Shown here: piece after piece, positions 30,008 through 39,449 of the stretch
Numbering within the stretch: position 1 is the first letter of the stretch
Layout of the letters: each line of letters opens with the position of its first letter
Assembly: GCA_008690995.1 (NCBI GenBank)
Contig: VRMN01000005.1
Location: 1 to 64,000 of the forward strand
DNA from: Porphyridium purpureum
Taxonomy: Eukaryota; Rhodophyta; Bangiophyceae; Porphyridiales; Porphyridiaceae
Direction of reading: 5' to 3'
DNA: 64,000 nt
Made by a program: the position numbers and the translations under genes
Notes under the pieces: model-generated
Seen by the model: only the letters and a program-made list of their open reading frames with translations
Told to the model about the DNA's origin: nothing
Database searches by the model: none

Positions 30008-30216
30008 TGCGATGTGACTCGACTAGCGTCCCGCCGGATGCCGATGTGACGTGACTCGATGTGGTCAGATTGCATCAACAAGGACCCGGCGGGCGTCTAT
30101 ATAGTGGGTGCGGTCGCGCAGAGATGGCAGACGGATAAGCCTAGAAGAAAAGAGAGAAGGTAAGGGAAGGGGAATAGTAAAAGGGTTCTTCGTTGATCGT
30201 TAACAGAAAACCCACG
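29915..30216 (+). repeat. copia-type element, right LTR
   Basis: 302 bp; by eye identical to 19351-19652. The purine tract in front of it is short and weak (cacggggcg). Confidence 0.93.
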
Positions 30217-30221
30217 GCAAA
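30217..30221. repeat. target-site duplication (gcaaa), right copy
   Basis: Matches 19346-19350, confirming the outer element's boundaries. Confidence 0.9.
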
Positions 30222-30477
30222 TGCATCTGCGCTGTACACCCGTGCGTGTACAGCACCACTGTACTCACATCGAGTGCGCGTGTCATCTTTTGACGCCACG
30301 CGGCAGCGTGCAATGCACATCTCTTTGTCATCATTCTGAATTCGGGTCGCGTGTGGAAGTTGGGAGATTGTGGTTGGATCTGCGCTGACAAAGCGTGTAG
30401 CCGCACACGGGACTGGCAGGTTGATCGGAGGGTGGTGGGTGTGTGTGGAGAGGTTAGGAGCGACGTGACAAGGAAAG

Positions 30478-31701
30478 ATGCGAGGTGGTCAGGAGAGGGT
30501 GGCCCGCGTGGTGCGATCCGCGATGATCAGTGGGCTGCGTGGGCGTGGGTATGCGGCCGCTGCGGCCGCCGGCGGCGCGCTGAAGCAGACCGTGCTGCAC
30601 GATAAGCACATGGCGATCGGCGGGAAGATGGTCGAGTTCGCCGGGTACGATATGCCCGTGCAGTATCCAGACGGAATTATGGAGTCGCACTTGTGGGTGC
30701 GCGCAAACGCAGGCCTGTTCGATGTGTCGCATATGGGACAGGTCCGCCTGCATGGCAAGGATCGCGTCGCGTTTTTGGAAAAGCTCGTCGTGGCAGACGT
30801 CGCTGGCATGGCGCCGCATACGGGCGGCCTGTCTGTTTTGACCAATGCAAACGGAGGAATCATCGACGATACAATCATTACGAATCTCGGCGACGTGACC
30901 GGTATGGTGATCAATGCCGGCTGCAAGGATAAGGACCTGGCTCACATGCGCGAGCACTTGGAAGCCGCGAAAAAGTCTGGCATGGATGTAGATCTCGAAG
31001 TAATCGAAGATCACGAGCTGCTCGCGCTGCAGGGACCCAAGGCCATGGAGGTGTTGATCAAGCACTGCACCGGAATCGATTTTGTGCACATGCCTTTCAT
31101 GATGGCGTCGTACGGCACCATCGCAGGCGCTAAGTGCCTCGTGACTCGCTGTGGATACACCGGAGAGGACGGATTCGAAATCTCAATGCCAGCAGCAAAG
31201 ACCTTGGAGATTTTCGAAATGCTCACCGCAGACGCGGCGGTGCGTCCGGTGGGGCTTGGTGCTCGTGACAGTTTGCGTATGGAGGCCGGGCTGTGTCTTT
31301 ACGGAAATGACATTGACGAGACCACCACTCCGGTGGAGGCTGCGCTCACTTGGACAATTGGTAAGCGCAGGAAGGAGCAGGGAGGCTTTTTGGGCGACAA
31401 AGTTATTCTCAAACAGCTCGCAGAGGGCGTGAGCAAGAGGAGGTGTGGCTTTTTGGTGGAAAAGGGCGCGCCTCCGCGCGGGCATGAAACGATTCTGTCT
31501 GAAGATGGGCAAGAGGTCGGAGTGGTGACGTCGGGCGGCTTCGCACCCTCGGTGGGTAAGCCGATTGGAATGGGCTACGTCAACAAGCCCCACAACAAGA
31601 GCGGCACAAAGCTTCAGGTAGTTGTCAGGAAAAAGGCCAACCCCATTTTGATTAGCAAGACGCCGTTCGTGCCGAGTGGGTACTACAAGGTTCCTGAATG
31701 A
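30478..31701 (+). CDS. GCVT: aminomethyltransferase, T protein of the glycine cleavage system (mitochondrial)
   Basis: 407 residues. An N-terminal presequence rich in Arg, Gly and Ala (~1-33) is followed by the GCV_T fold: LHDKHMAIGGKMVEFAGYDMPVQY, LFDVSHMGQ, LTNANGGIIDDTIIT, LGARDSLRMEAGLCLYGND and VTSGGFAPSVGKPIGMGYV. It moves the aminomethyl carbon of glycine from the H protein to tetrahydrofolate, releasing ammonia, and is central to photorespiratory and one-carbon metabolism. The ATG lies ~260 bp right of the retroelement; spacing to the right LTR may bring LTR promoter activity close to this gene. Single exon. Confidence 0.95.
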   Translation: MRGGQERVARVVRSAMISGLRGRGYAAAAAAGGALKQTVLHDKHMAIGGKMVEFAGYDMPVQYPDGIMESHLWVRANAGLFDVSHMGQVRLHGKDRVAFLEKLVVADVAGMAPHTGGLSVLTNANGGIIDDTIITNLGDVTGMVINAGCKDKDLAHMREHLEAAKKSGMDVDLEVIEDHELLALQGPKAMEVLIKHCTGIDFVHMPFMMASYGTIAGAKCLVTRCGYTGEDGFEISMPAAKTLEIFEMLTADAAVRPVGLGARDSLRMEAGLCLYGNDIDETTTPVEAALTWTIGKRRKEQGGFLGDKVILKQLAEGVSKRRCGFLVEKGAPPRGHETILSEDGQEVGVVTSGGFAPSVGKPIGMGYVNKPHNKSGTKLQVVVRKKANPILISKTPFVPSGYYKVPE

Positions 31702-31904
31702 AGACCGAGTGGCTGAACACGTGTGGGATATTTCGAAATAAATTTGTTCTCATCTCCCCCGTCCATCCTGAAAATTCTGAACGGGGGTCGCGAAAAACGC
31801 AACATTTTTTGCTCCTCCCTTTCGCTCTTTCTAAATGGCTGCTCAACCTTTCGCTCACAGTTGTGATCCGTCGCGCAGCGACCGACGTGACTGTGCCATG
31901 GATT

Positions 31905-33137
31905 TTACCCAAGCAAAACATCTGAAATTCGGGTCAGAAAGCTTCTCTGAGGTTCTACGCGCAATGGCTGCTGCTGCTGCTGCGAAAGATGGTGCTCCTC
32001 CCTGTGCGCTACGCCAAAGGGTGCCAATCGATCATCTGACGCCATGGAGCCATTCATAGGCGCCTCCCCGGTGAGCTCATGGGTTCGCGTACATTCACAT
32101 ACGCCGACCATCACGTCACCAAAAAGTAATCTGACACGTTTGCTCAGGGCAACTTGCGCCTCGATACGCGAGCGATATCGAACGTGAATCCAGTTGCCTC
32201 GAGGCGGTGACACACAGTTGAGCACATCACCGTAGGAGCGGAATTCACCGAGCACGCCAGAGACTAAGTCTGATGGAAACCCAAATACCGTGACCCAGTG
32301 CTGCAGCTCGTTTGCTTGCTCACTCGCTTGCAGGGACACCGTGGTCGGCGCATGCTCGCCGACGGCAACCACAGAAGGGGTGCCCAAGGTACTCTGCCTG
32401 AGCGCCGATGCAGGCGGGCTTGCAAACCTTGAAGGCTGAGCATTTGTAGGTGTTCGCTCGCCAAGATTGAAAGGACGGATCGAAGCAGCTTCGTCCAGCA
32501 TCGACGTGCGTGGCGGAGGCCGGGCAGCTGTTGGCGTTGGACCCGCTGTCCGGTACGAAAGTCCACCAGGTGTATCAAGCCGGTATGATTGATCACCTAG
32601 TCTTGAGCCGCTACCACTCATGGCAAGTCGCTGCGCACTCGGGGCGCCTCCGTCATATGTCCGTGTTACGTCGACCGCCGGTGACTGCTCCGTCGACTGG
32701 TCGCGCAAGCGTTGATTGAATGTTGTCGTAAACATCGGGGATGCTCCCGGCGTTCCCGCGGGGTTCCTTCTCCCGCTACTCATCTGCACTTCCGCGGCGG
32801 CCTTCATTGCTGCGGGCGGCGCAAAGGCATTCTGCTGCTGTTGCTGCTGCATCATGATCGCGCGCATCTGGCTGGACTCATAATCCCCATTCCGACTCTG
32901 ATTCTGATCCTGAAGAGGTGCTGTGAATCCACTTGTTAGCAAGTGGTTCGGTAAGGCTTGCCCTTGCGGCTGCGCTTGCGCGTGCGCCTGACTTTCAAAA
33001 TCCGCTGCGCCTGGTATTCGCCCATACGATGCCGGCACGCCTGTGCCGACGGGACTCCGAAACGCGCCCGTCGACATGTCCCACTCCATCACTGGACGCG
33101 ACCCCATTTGCTGCGGTGTGTGCATATTCGACTGCAT
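31905..33137 (-). CDS. NUP35: nucleoporin NUP35/NUP53
   Basis: 410 residues from the ATG at 33137. The open frame continues to 33335 but would overlap the divergent gene at 33289, so the shorter form is preferred. A Gln/Pro/Ser-rich N-terminal region leads to an MPPN (RRM-like) domain at ~280-349: WVTVFGFPSDLVSGVL, YGDVLN, GNWIHVRYRSRIEAQVALSK and GDVMVGV. The C-terminus (FLTRISDVLLG) resembles the amphipathic, membrane-binding end of NUP35. It links the inner ring of the nuclear pore to the membrane and to NUP93, NUP155 and NDC1 partners. Confidence 0.88.
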   Translation of the reverse strand: MQSNMHTPQQMGSRPVMEWDMSTGAFRSPVGTGVPASYGRIPGAADFESQAHAQAQPQGQALPNHLLTSGFTAPLQDQNQSRNGDYESSQMRAIMMQQQQQQNAFAPPAAMKAAAEVQMSSGRRNPAGTPGASPMFTTTFNQRLRDQSTEQSPAVDVTRTYDGGAPSAQRLAMSGSGSRLGDQSYRLDTPGGLSYRTAGPTPTAARPPPRTSMLDEAASIRPFNLGERTPTNAQPSRFASPPASALRQSTLGTPSVVAVGEHAPTTVSLQASEQANELQHWVTVFGFPSDLVSGVLGEFRSYGDVLNCVSPPRGNWIHVRYRSRIEAQVALSKRVRLLFGDVMVGVCECTRTHELTGEAPMNGSMASDDRLAPFGVAHREEHHLSQQQQQPLRVEPQRSFLTRISDVLLG

Positions 33138-33288
33138 CTTGTCCGCGCACGCTGCAACATCAATCGCGAGAAGCACCAAACACGTGCTTCTTGCCCGTTC
33201 AAACCGCGCGCCCAACCTTGTCGAAAATTGGATTTCGAAATTGCCTTGAGAACCAGCGGCGCTGGCCAGAAAGCGAGAGACTGCGGCC

Positions 33289-34194
33289 ATGGCAACGGAG
33301 CAAGTCGAAGAGGCGTGGGTCTCGAGCGTGCACAAGCGGTTAGCCTCAGTTCGAAGAGCCGCAGGTCATGGGTCACGAGAGGATGAGCGGCGTTTGCTTG
33401 AGCGGCTAATGTATCGCAACAAGAACCAGCACCGACGCGCACACTACTGGTGCCGGATTCGCATGGTGCGGCGTCGCTTGGCCAAGCTCGATGCGTGTGA
33501 TGTGTGGAACGCATTACGCGCTTTGGATGAAAGCGTTCGAGTCTTTCGAGAAGAGAGACCGAAAGAAAGAGCAAAGATAGGAGATGGAAGAGCGCGTCAA
33601 AGAGTGAAAACGCAAATGAAGCATAGGCAACAACTGTCGGCGCTGCTGGCGGCAGCGCAGGCATTTATAAAGCATGCGACTGCTTACGAGCGTCAGGCTC
33701 AGCGCTGGATGGCGCATGATGTACGTCAAGCGGCTCTTGCGGTCGAAACTCTTGTGACTGCCGCCAACTTCTTGCCCTTTGCGGTAGCGATTCTGGCCGT
33801 GCTCGCACGCCTCTACTGTATTGAATCGCGCGTCTTGTCAGAGATCCGCGAGCTGCGGTGCAGCCTGGTTGAGCAAGTGCGCGATATGACGTCTCCGTCC
33901 AGCCGACATCAATTCGAGGATCTCGGTGTGCATGTTGCCGAGACGTGCAGAGAAGCTTCCACGCCGCTTCCTCCGTCTCCGAGCGGCCTCAGGTCGTCAC
34001 CGATATCCCTGTACGATGTATTTACATCTGGCGGTTCACTCTCAGCAGACGTAACCGTGGACTATGCGCGGTCCGATGCAGACACTGCCCAACGTCGTCT
34101 TCAAGCGAATGGGTCGTCAGAAAAGTCGCGGCGCGGTTCGCAGTCGCTGGGCTCGAATGAGATCGATGACATTTTCGGGTCGCAAGCGCTTTGA
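33289..34194 (+). CDS. nucleolus and neural progenitor protein (NEPRO)-like
   Basis: 301 residues. The N-terminal part has the family signature LLERLMYRNKNQHRRAHYW followed by RMVRRRLAKL, with a basic helical region (~95-115). In animals and fungi NEPRO/RMP64-type proteins are nucleolar and associate with RNase MRP. A hydrophobic segment at ~155-175 (NFLPFAVAILAVLARLY) is part of the conserved helices rather than proof of a membrane anchor. The tail is Ser-rich and polar. It starts 152 bp from the divergent NUP35 ATG. Confidence 0.7.
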   Translation: MATEQVEEAWVSSVHKRLASVRRAAGHGSREDERRLLERLMYRNKNQHRRAHYWCRIRMVRRRLAKLDACDVWNALRALDESVRVFREERPKERAKIGDGRARQRVKTQMKHRQQLSALLAAAQAFIKHATAYERQAQRWMAHDVRQAALAVETLVTAANFLPFAVAILAVLARLYCIESRVLSEIRELRCSLVEQVRDMTSPSSRHQFEDLGVHVAETCREASTPLPPSPSGLRSSPISLYDVFTSGGSLSADVTVDYARSDADTAQRRLQANGSSEKSRRGSQSLGSNEIDDIFGSQAL

Positions 34195-34257
34195 ATTCGT
34201 ATTAAAGTCATATATATTAGCATGTGCAACATCGCCGGCCAATCTCTACTGGTCCTT

Positions 34258-35574
34258 CTACAGGTGGTTATGGCCCACCGAATGAATTCGCGATCTAGTG
34301 GCGGGGGGGTTCGAACACAGTTTGAAATCCGCAGCCTTCTTGTGCTTATACGCATTGTTGTAAAGGTGCATGAGCGTCTCGTTGAAGCGATGCATTGCAA
34401 GGAAGTGCTCCGTGCATGCCTTGCCGTCCCGATCCCACGGCTCATTCACAAAGTTGCTGTTGTGTTCGAAGACTTTTTCCAGCTTGTCTTTGAACATGGC
34501 ATCCCACGCGGTTGAATCTTTCAAGTCAAGATCCAGTTCTGGATACACGTGTTTGGCCACGATCCCCCCCACCGTCGCATCCTCGAAGCGAATGGGAGCG
34601 AAGGGGCAGTTGCCGACTGGCTCGCACGAACTATACATACCTGGATTGAAACACGCAAAACTGCGCGGTAAGCACTCTGCAGCGACCTTGACTAGGTCCA
34701 TGCTGAGAATATAGGCCGAGCCAAACATGTATGGCGGCCAGCGAGCGTACGGGTACTCTTCTTCTGAAATGACCCATTTGCGCGACTTGGGCCCCTTTTC
34801 TGTGCGGTACGGACTAAAGCCCTTTGCCAGAGATCCTGCGTACAGAGCATGCGTGAAATGCATGAATCTCTTGCCAAACATCTCGTCCAGCCGGTCGAAG
34901 CGAATGTACACATCCGAATCTACCTTCATGAGATGCGTCACGGGCAGTTCCTTTTTCCGTGCCCACGCAAAGATGCTCAATGTAACAAGCGTCAAATTTG
35001 AGTAGGATTCGCGCACGTTGCTCAGCAACACCATGTCCTGCAGCTTTGAGTTTTCTTCTTCCAAAGCGATGCGTTCATTTTCGCTCGACGCAGTCACAAA
35101 GAAGCAGTAGCTCAGCCGCGCTTGCTCCAACTTGTTCATGAGCATGGTTGTCCGCAGTGTCTTGCGGCGAGAGGTCTCATCGGAGCGCGACGTGATGGCT
35201 AAAAACGCGTCCGGCGGTCGCGCGTACTTGGACCGCCTGCGCGGCGCCATGGTTGCGGCCGCCGGGTTGAACTGGACATCAAAGTCGCAAAACTGTGCAG
35301 AGGGCAGGGCGCCCTCTATGCTTTCCCTCCGCGACTCGAGCAGATCGAGCGTGTCCTGAGTCACGTACACTGGCCCGCGGGAGCCCGGCCACCATCCGAC
35401 AAAGGAGAGCACGAACAGAATCAAGGCCATGTACACCACGGGCCTGCGCAGATCGCGGCGCGCGGCGGCCGCGAAGAGGCGCCAGTGCCGCTCCAGCCAC
35501 GTACGAAACGGCTCCTTGGAGCTTCCGGACCGACCAGACGTGGCCACTCCCAGCATTGCGCGGAAACCTTCCAT
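34258..35574 (-). CDS. GT31-type beta-1,3-galactosyltransferase-like protein
   Basis: 438 residues from the ATG at 35574; type II membrane layout with a short basic cytosolic tail, an anchor at ~46-61 (VVYMALILFVLSFVGW) and a lumenal catalytic domain. GT31 features: AFLAITSR, FFVTAS, the metal-binding DSD in LMKVDSDVYIRFD (~219-221) and KWVISEEEYPYARWPPYMFGSAYILS-type sequence, all typical. It transfers a sugar (usually galactose or GlcNAc) from UDP-sugar in the Golgi, possibly for cell-surface polysaccharide or glycoprotein. Donor and acceptor cannot be read from sequence. A TAGGGTACAGT motif lies ~83 bp upstream of the ATG. Confidence 0.88.
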   Translation of the reverse strand: MEGFRAMLGVATSGRSGSSKEPFRTWLERHWRLFAAAARRDLRRPVVYMALILFVLSFVGWWPGSRGPVYVTQDTLDLLESRRESIEGALPSAQFCDFDVQFNPAAATMAPRRRSKYARPPDAFLAITSRSDETSRRKTLRTTMLMNKLEQARLSYCFFVTASSENERIALEEENSKLQDMVLLSNVRESYSNLTLVTLSIFAWARKKELPVTHLMKVDSDVYIRFDRLDEMFGKRFMHFTHALYAGSLAKGFSPYRTEKGPKSRKWVISEEEYPYARWPPYMFGSAYILSMDLVKVAAECLPRSFACFNPGMYSSCEPVGNCPFAPIRFEDATVGGIVAKHVYPELDLDLKDSTAWDAMFKDKLEKVFEHNSNFVNEPWDRDGKACTEHFLAMHRFNETLMHLYNNAYKHKKAADFKLCSNPPATRSRIHSVGHNHL

Positions 35575-36417
35575 CCTGCTCCTCTTCACGCTCCGCGTCG
35601 CCCCTTCTGCACCTCAAACCCGCTGCGCACGCGCTCGCAGCCGTTTCGTGCCATTCACTGTACCCTATCACAGTACACCTGCCTCAATTCCTAGCAGTAC
35701 CCAGCAGTACTGTCGTGGAATACGAGGTACAGTTCACTCACGATCATGCAACGGCGCGCGATCGAGCGCACACGGAAGTGAAACGGCGTTCGGAAATTGG
35801 GACAGTTCGCGGCGCCGGACCGTAAACTGCGAACCCAAACCAAGTTATCGCACCCCTACTGGCCGCACCACATTTTCTCCACATCAGCTGCCAGTCTCTT
35901 GCACCACAGCCACCCTTCGATCATTCCTGACGTCCAGCCTCATGCGCGCGGTTGAAGCACGCACCAAACGCACGCAGTCTTCTTCAGACTTTTCATGGCC
36001 TCTCTCTCTGTGCTCAACCCTCGCCACTGGCACGCAGGCACGCTTCTTCGTCAAGCGTCTTACCGGCTACCGGTTCCCCGTTCCTTGTTCGGTTGAAAAC
36101 CGATTCGCGCGCCGTCTCAACAAGAAGGTGTACAGTGCGCTGTACTCGTGCCATGAGCGCCAGCCGCGAAACGAGGTGCGGAGGATCTCGAAATACCGCT
36201 TAGAGCGCCCATAGTAGAACACGGCGTGTATAGTAAGACGCGCAGATTTTCATATGAAACGTCACGCGGACGTGACAGGAGCCGAAGAGCGAGGTGTGGT
36301 GGCTGGGTTGAACGGGTGATAATAGCTTGTGGGGAGAGAGTGAGAGAGAGAGAGAGGAAGAGAGTGAGAGTGTGTGTGGGGGTTGGCGTGCGTGTGGTCA
36401 GGACACAGGGGAACGAT
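35575..36417. other. intergenic region between GT31 and phycobilisome linker genes
   Basis: ~840 bp with no convincing gene. Contains the TAGGGTACAGT motif (35657-35667, minus) and GTACAGT cores near 35729 and 36129 on the plus strand, plus a GA/GT-rich leader (~36330-36400) before the linker ATG. Confidence 0.6.
35657..35667 (-). promoter_or_regulatory. TAGGGTACAGT motif, candidate promoter element
   Basis: Minus-strand copy pointing at the GT31 gene, ~83 bp upstream of its ATG. Identical 11-base core to 9061 (minus) and 15370 (plus). Confidence 0.45.
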
Positions 36418-37725
36418 ATGGCGTTTGTGTCGAGCGGGGCGATCGGCGTGCACGCGTTCGCGGGTGAGCGGCTGCCGGTATGCAGTAGCAGCAGCAGCAG
36501 GACGCAGCGCTCGGCCGAGCTGCAGATGGTGAATCTGCCCAAGATGCCCAGCCTGCCCAACCCGTTCAAGAAAAAGGGCACTGCGACGGCCGTGCCGGCC
36601 AAGACAAAGGCGGTGTCTATGCCAAAGAAGGCTCCCACCCCGCCGCCAGCGCCAAAGGTTCGGGCCGCGGGCGGCGCCGCGCCAATCAGCTCCAAGCCGA
36701 GGGCGCAGCGACCCAGGTTTGAGAAGCCAAAGCTCAAGGCTCCGGAGATGTACACGCCAGAAAACCGCAGCTACACTTTCCAGAGGAACACCCGCATGCA
36801 GGGCACGACGCAGTTCGACCGCCGCTTCGGCGTCGACGGCCTGCACAAGCTCAATAACGACCGCGTGAACGACATCGGTACGTTCCGCAACATGGACGAG
36901 TACACAGATGAGCTCGTGTGGACCAACAACGACGAGAGCCGGGCGGTCACCGTCAAGGCCGTGTACAAGCAGGTCTTTGGCAACGCATACCTGTTTGAGA
37001 GCGACCTTGCCGCGCTCAAGGGCCCCGAGAGCGCCTTCGTCAAGCACGGTGACGTGAAGGAGTTTGTTCGCGCACTGGGGTGCTCAAGCGTTTACAAGAG
37101 CAAGTTCTTCGACAAGATGACCACGATGCGCTTTGTGGAGCTCAACTTTAAGCACTTCCTTGGCCGCGCACCGCGCAGTCAGGCTGAGTGGTCCACGCAT
37201 ATCCAACTTGTGAACAACAAGGGTATTGTGGCGGAGATCAACTCGTACCTTGATTCACCGGAATTTGACTCGCTGTTCGGTACGACTCGTGTGCCGGCCA
37301 TTAATTTTAAGGGTGGCCACGAGACGGACATGGAGATGAACAGGCTAGCCATCTTGAACGGTACCCCGTCGGACGCCGACGTGACCAGAAAAAAGGCCAG
37401 GTTCCCTGCATTTGTTGGCACAACAGGCGTGGATGCGTTCTCTGTCGAGATCGGTCTGCCGCCCGCTTGGCGCGGTGAAAACCGCGCACGCGCCGCGGCT
37501 GGATTGTCGTTCAAAGTGCCAGGCATGCGCGACAACTCCGAGTTGATCGTGCGCGACGAGCTCGCTTGGAAGATGAAGATGGGCAAGTGGGCCACATTCT
37601 ACTACAAGGACTCACTGCCGTACCAGCAAATCATTAAGCCGAATCTTGTGAACTCGGATGAGGAGAAAAAGATGGCCAACGCTATCCTCAAGTACGGCTC
37701 GCTGATGGCCAAGAGCTATGTTTGA
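36418..37725 (+). CDS. phycobilisome linker polypeptide, nucleus-encoded and plastid-targeted
   Basis: 435 residues from the ATG at 36418; the in-frame extension to 36226 is low-complexity leader. MAFVSSGAIGVHAFAG is a red-algal-type transit peptide, with a likely processing site around residues 30-36. A Pro/Lys/Ala-rich basic arm (~37-110) precedes the PBS-linker domain (~170-290: AVYKQVFGNAYLFESDLAAL, VKEFVRALGCSSVYKSKFF, RFVELNFKHFLGRAP, LDSPEFDSLFG). A ~145-residue C-terminal extension follows. Linkers thread the cavities of phycobiliprotein hexamers and set rod order and attachment. Which linker of the red-algal series it is cannot be decided by eye; the basic arm suggests contact with an acidic surface. 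Confidence 0.92.
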   Translation: MAFVSSGAIGVHAFAGERLPVCSSSSSRTQRSAELQMVNLPKMPSLPNPFKKKGTATAVPAKTKAVSMPKKAPTPPPAPKVRAAGGAAPISSKPRAQRPRFEKPKLKAPEMYTPENRSYTFQRNTRMQGTTQFDRRFGVDGLHKLNNDRVNDIGTFRNMDEYTDELVWTNNDESRAVTVKAVYKQVFGNAYLFESDLAALKGPESAFVKHGDVKEFVRALGCSSVYKSKFFDKMTTMRFVELNFKHFLGRAPRSQAEWSTHIQLVNNKGIVAEINSYLDSPEFDSLFGTTRVPAINFKGGHETDMEMNRLAILNGTPSDADVTRKKARFPAFVGTTGVDAFSVEIGLPPAWRGENRARAAAGLSFKVPGMRDNSELIVRDELAWKMKMGKWATFYYKDSLPYQQIIKPNLVNSDEEKKMANAILKYGSLMAKSYV

Positions 37726-38019
37726 TGTGTTACTCATATTCGCGCGTGCTAGCGTTCACTGCACAGTGCCCTGAAAGGCGAAGGGGGCACCTATCACTAA
37801 GTGAATGATTAAAAGTCAGTTATACAAAGATAAAAGCGCTCGTGCGGTGCACGCTCGATACTGGAAGAGGCGACCATGTGTGTGTTCACGCGAGTGACAA
37901 GTTATGTATCCTTTAGGGCATGATACCAAAACACAGAGCAAAAGCAAGGAGAAATTTACACCAATTGTCCATTCATTCATTAGTCCAGCGTGCGTATCTT
38001 CAACATGGCATTCCTAAGC

Positions 38020-39192
38020 TCACCGATTCTTTGCGGCCCGGCCTGAAGGCGGCAATCCTCCTCTTCCGGTGGTAGCAGAAGCATGCGTTCCGCCTTGTGC
38101 CCCTGCGTCTGCGTTGTCGCGAGGCGTTGGACTCGCGCAGCGGGAAACAGCTGGGGTCGATGCTCCTGAAAGTCCTCTCTGCCGCTTGCTGGTCACAGAG
38201 TTTGCACCAGAGCCTGAGCCTCCGTGCCGCTGGCGCTTCCTAGATGTCACAGCAAAGTCGTCTCCGTCGCCGTCCGAGCCATCCGAGGCATCTTGATAGC
38301 TAACGGATGCCTTTAGCCGCGCGGTGGCTGCCCGACTGGACGACCGGCCACCTTTACCCAGGCACTTTTCATAGTGTGGCGCAAATCTGGCAGCAGCCAC
38401 GTTCGAGCCGCACTGAGAGCACTCGACTAAAACGGCACGCTCAGCCGCGGCGCTCAGCTTTGACGCGCGCGCAGTGTCCTGCGAAAACGTCGCGCTTTGT
38501 ATATCTTTGCCGTCGTCCTTTTCGCCTGAACCACTTCCGGCACCGCTTGATGGATTCAGGCCCGCACTGACAGATTTACCTCCGGCATCTGAGCCATCGC
38601 CTGTCCCAGAGCGATGGCTCCGGCGGGTGAGTTTTTCAACCAGCTGTTGCAGCTTTTCGCGACGCGGATTCAATTCACGTTGCTTGAGAAAGGTCAGGCA
38701 AGCGTCCATGACAGCCCATCGCATCACTGACTGCACAATAAAGTCCAGCTTGTCATTATCCTTATCATTATCTTCAGTTCGCAGATGATGCGACCCATTC
38801 ACGAACGCCGCGCCTACAGTCGCTGCCTGGGCCGATGTATGATCTGATGCCGCTCTGTCAATCCGCCGCTCCGACCTGCTATTTCCAACCTGTCCGCTGA
38901 AGCTCTGCTGTCTTGTCGCCTTGCTGTGCGAATCTTTTTCGTCTGGAACCTGCAATTTCAGCGCAGACGCTCCGTTCGGCCCACCTCGAGGCTGCCCCTG
39001 TACGTCCTCATCAGATGAGCGTTCCTGCGCATCAGCGTCGTGCGTTCCTGCTCGCGCCGCAGCAATGCCGCTTTTCGGATCCACAGCGTCATCTTTCGAA
39101 GCGCGCACTTGCCGCGTGCCTTGCGTCGAACGCCGGCTCCGCATCTCGCTCCTCAGACCTCTCCAAACACGCTTCCCTGGCTCTGCATCCAT
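38020..39192 (-). CDS. SGF11/ATXN7L3-type zinc-finger protein of the SAGA deubiquitinating module
   Basis: 390 residues, mostly polar and low complexity. A helical segment (~147-190: LDFIVQSVMRWAVMDACLTFLKQREL) resembles the SGF11 N-terminal helix that packs on ENY2/Sus1. The SGF11 zinc finger follows: ECSQCGSNVAAARFAPHYEKC, with Cys258, Cys261, His273 and Cys277, then GRSSSRAA. In SAGA, SGF11 activates the Ubp8/USP22 protease that removes ubiquitin from histone H2B. It is longer than yeast Sgf11 (99 aa) because of disordered Ser/Gly-rich linkers. Confidence 0.85.
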   Translation of the reverse strand: MDAEPGKRVWRGLRSEMRSRRSTQGTRQVRASKDDAVDPKSGIAAARAGTHDADAQERSSDEDVQGQPRGGPNGASALKLQVPDEKDSHSKATRQQSFSGQVGNSRSERRIDRAASDHTSAQAATVGAAFVNGSHHLRTEDNDKDNDKLDFIVQSVMRWAVMDACLTFLKQRELNPRREKLQQLVEKLTRRSHRSGTGDGSDAGGKSVSAGLNPSSGAGSGSGEKDDGKDIQSATFSQDTARASKLSAAAERAVLVECSQCGSNVAAARFAPHYEKCLGKGGRSSSRAATARLKASVSYQDASDGSDGDGDDFAVTSRKRQRHGGSGSGANSVTSKRQRGLSGASTPAVSRCASPTPRDNADAGAQGGTHASATTGRGGLPPSGRAAKNR

Positions 39193-39449
39193 TCATCTAT
39201 CCAGCCATCGACACGACTCCCAAGCTCTTTCTGCAGCCTTGCGCTCGTATCGGCTTATCGGCTAAATCTCATCTTATCAGTTCATCAGTTTATCAGTTTA
39301 TCGGATCATCGGATCGTCGAATTTGGAACCGATTCGGAGGAAACGACTCGAAACGGTTCAGCCTGTTGCTGCCGCGTGCTGGTGGTGAGGGGAGAAGAAT
39401 CTTCGCTTGCTCGGTGGACGGACAGACTACACCATGTACGGTGACCATC

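Larger units (their letters stand above)
19351..30216 (+). mobile_element. Ty1/copia-type LTR retrotransposon, interrupted by a nested element
   Basis: Outer element with 302-bp LTRs at both ends, a gcaaa target-site duplication, a primer-binding site directly after the left LTR, gag and pol. The domain order in pol is protease, integrase, reverse transcriptase, RNase H, which defines the copia group. It has one evident break: the Ty3/gypsy element 23336-28796 inserted in the RT region. Apart from that it looks whole. The LTRs appear identical, so the insertion is very recent. Its gag and protease resemble those of gypsy elements (see findings). Confidence 0.93.

Noticed and set aside
33138-33335. 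N-terminal extension of NUP35
   Set aside because: Would overlap the divergent NEPRO-like coding sequence; composition is unlike the rest of the protein.
34300-34320. ggttcgaac resembling a tRNA T-arm
   Set aside because: Lies inside the GT31 coding sequence; no acceptor stem or D-arm around it.
36226-36417. In-frame upstream extension of the phycobilisome linker
   Set aside because: Arg/Glu/Val low complexity from GA/GT-rich leader; the MAFVSS transit peptide start at 36418 fits far better.
38913-39449. Long upstream extension of the METTL16 frame
   Set aside because: Overlaps the opposite-strand SGF11-like gene and has no METTL16 similarity before 39450.
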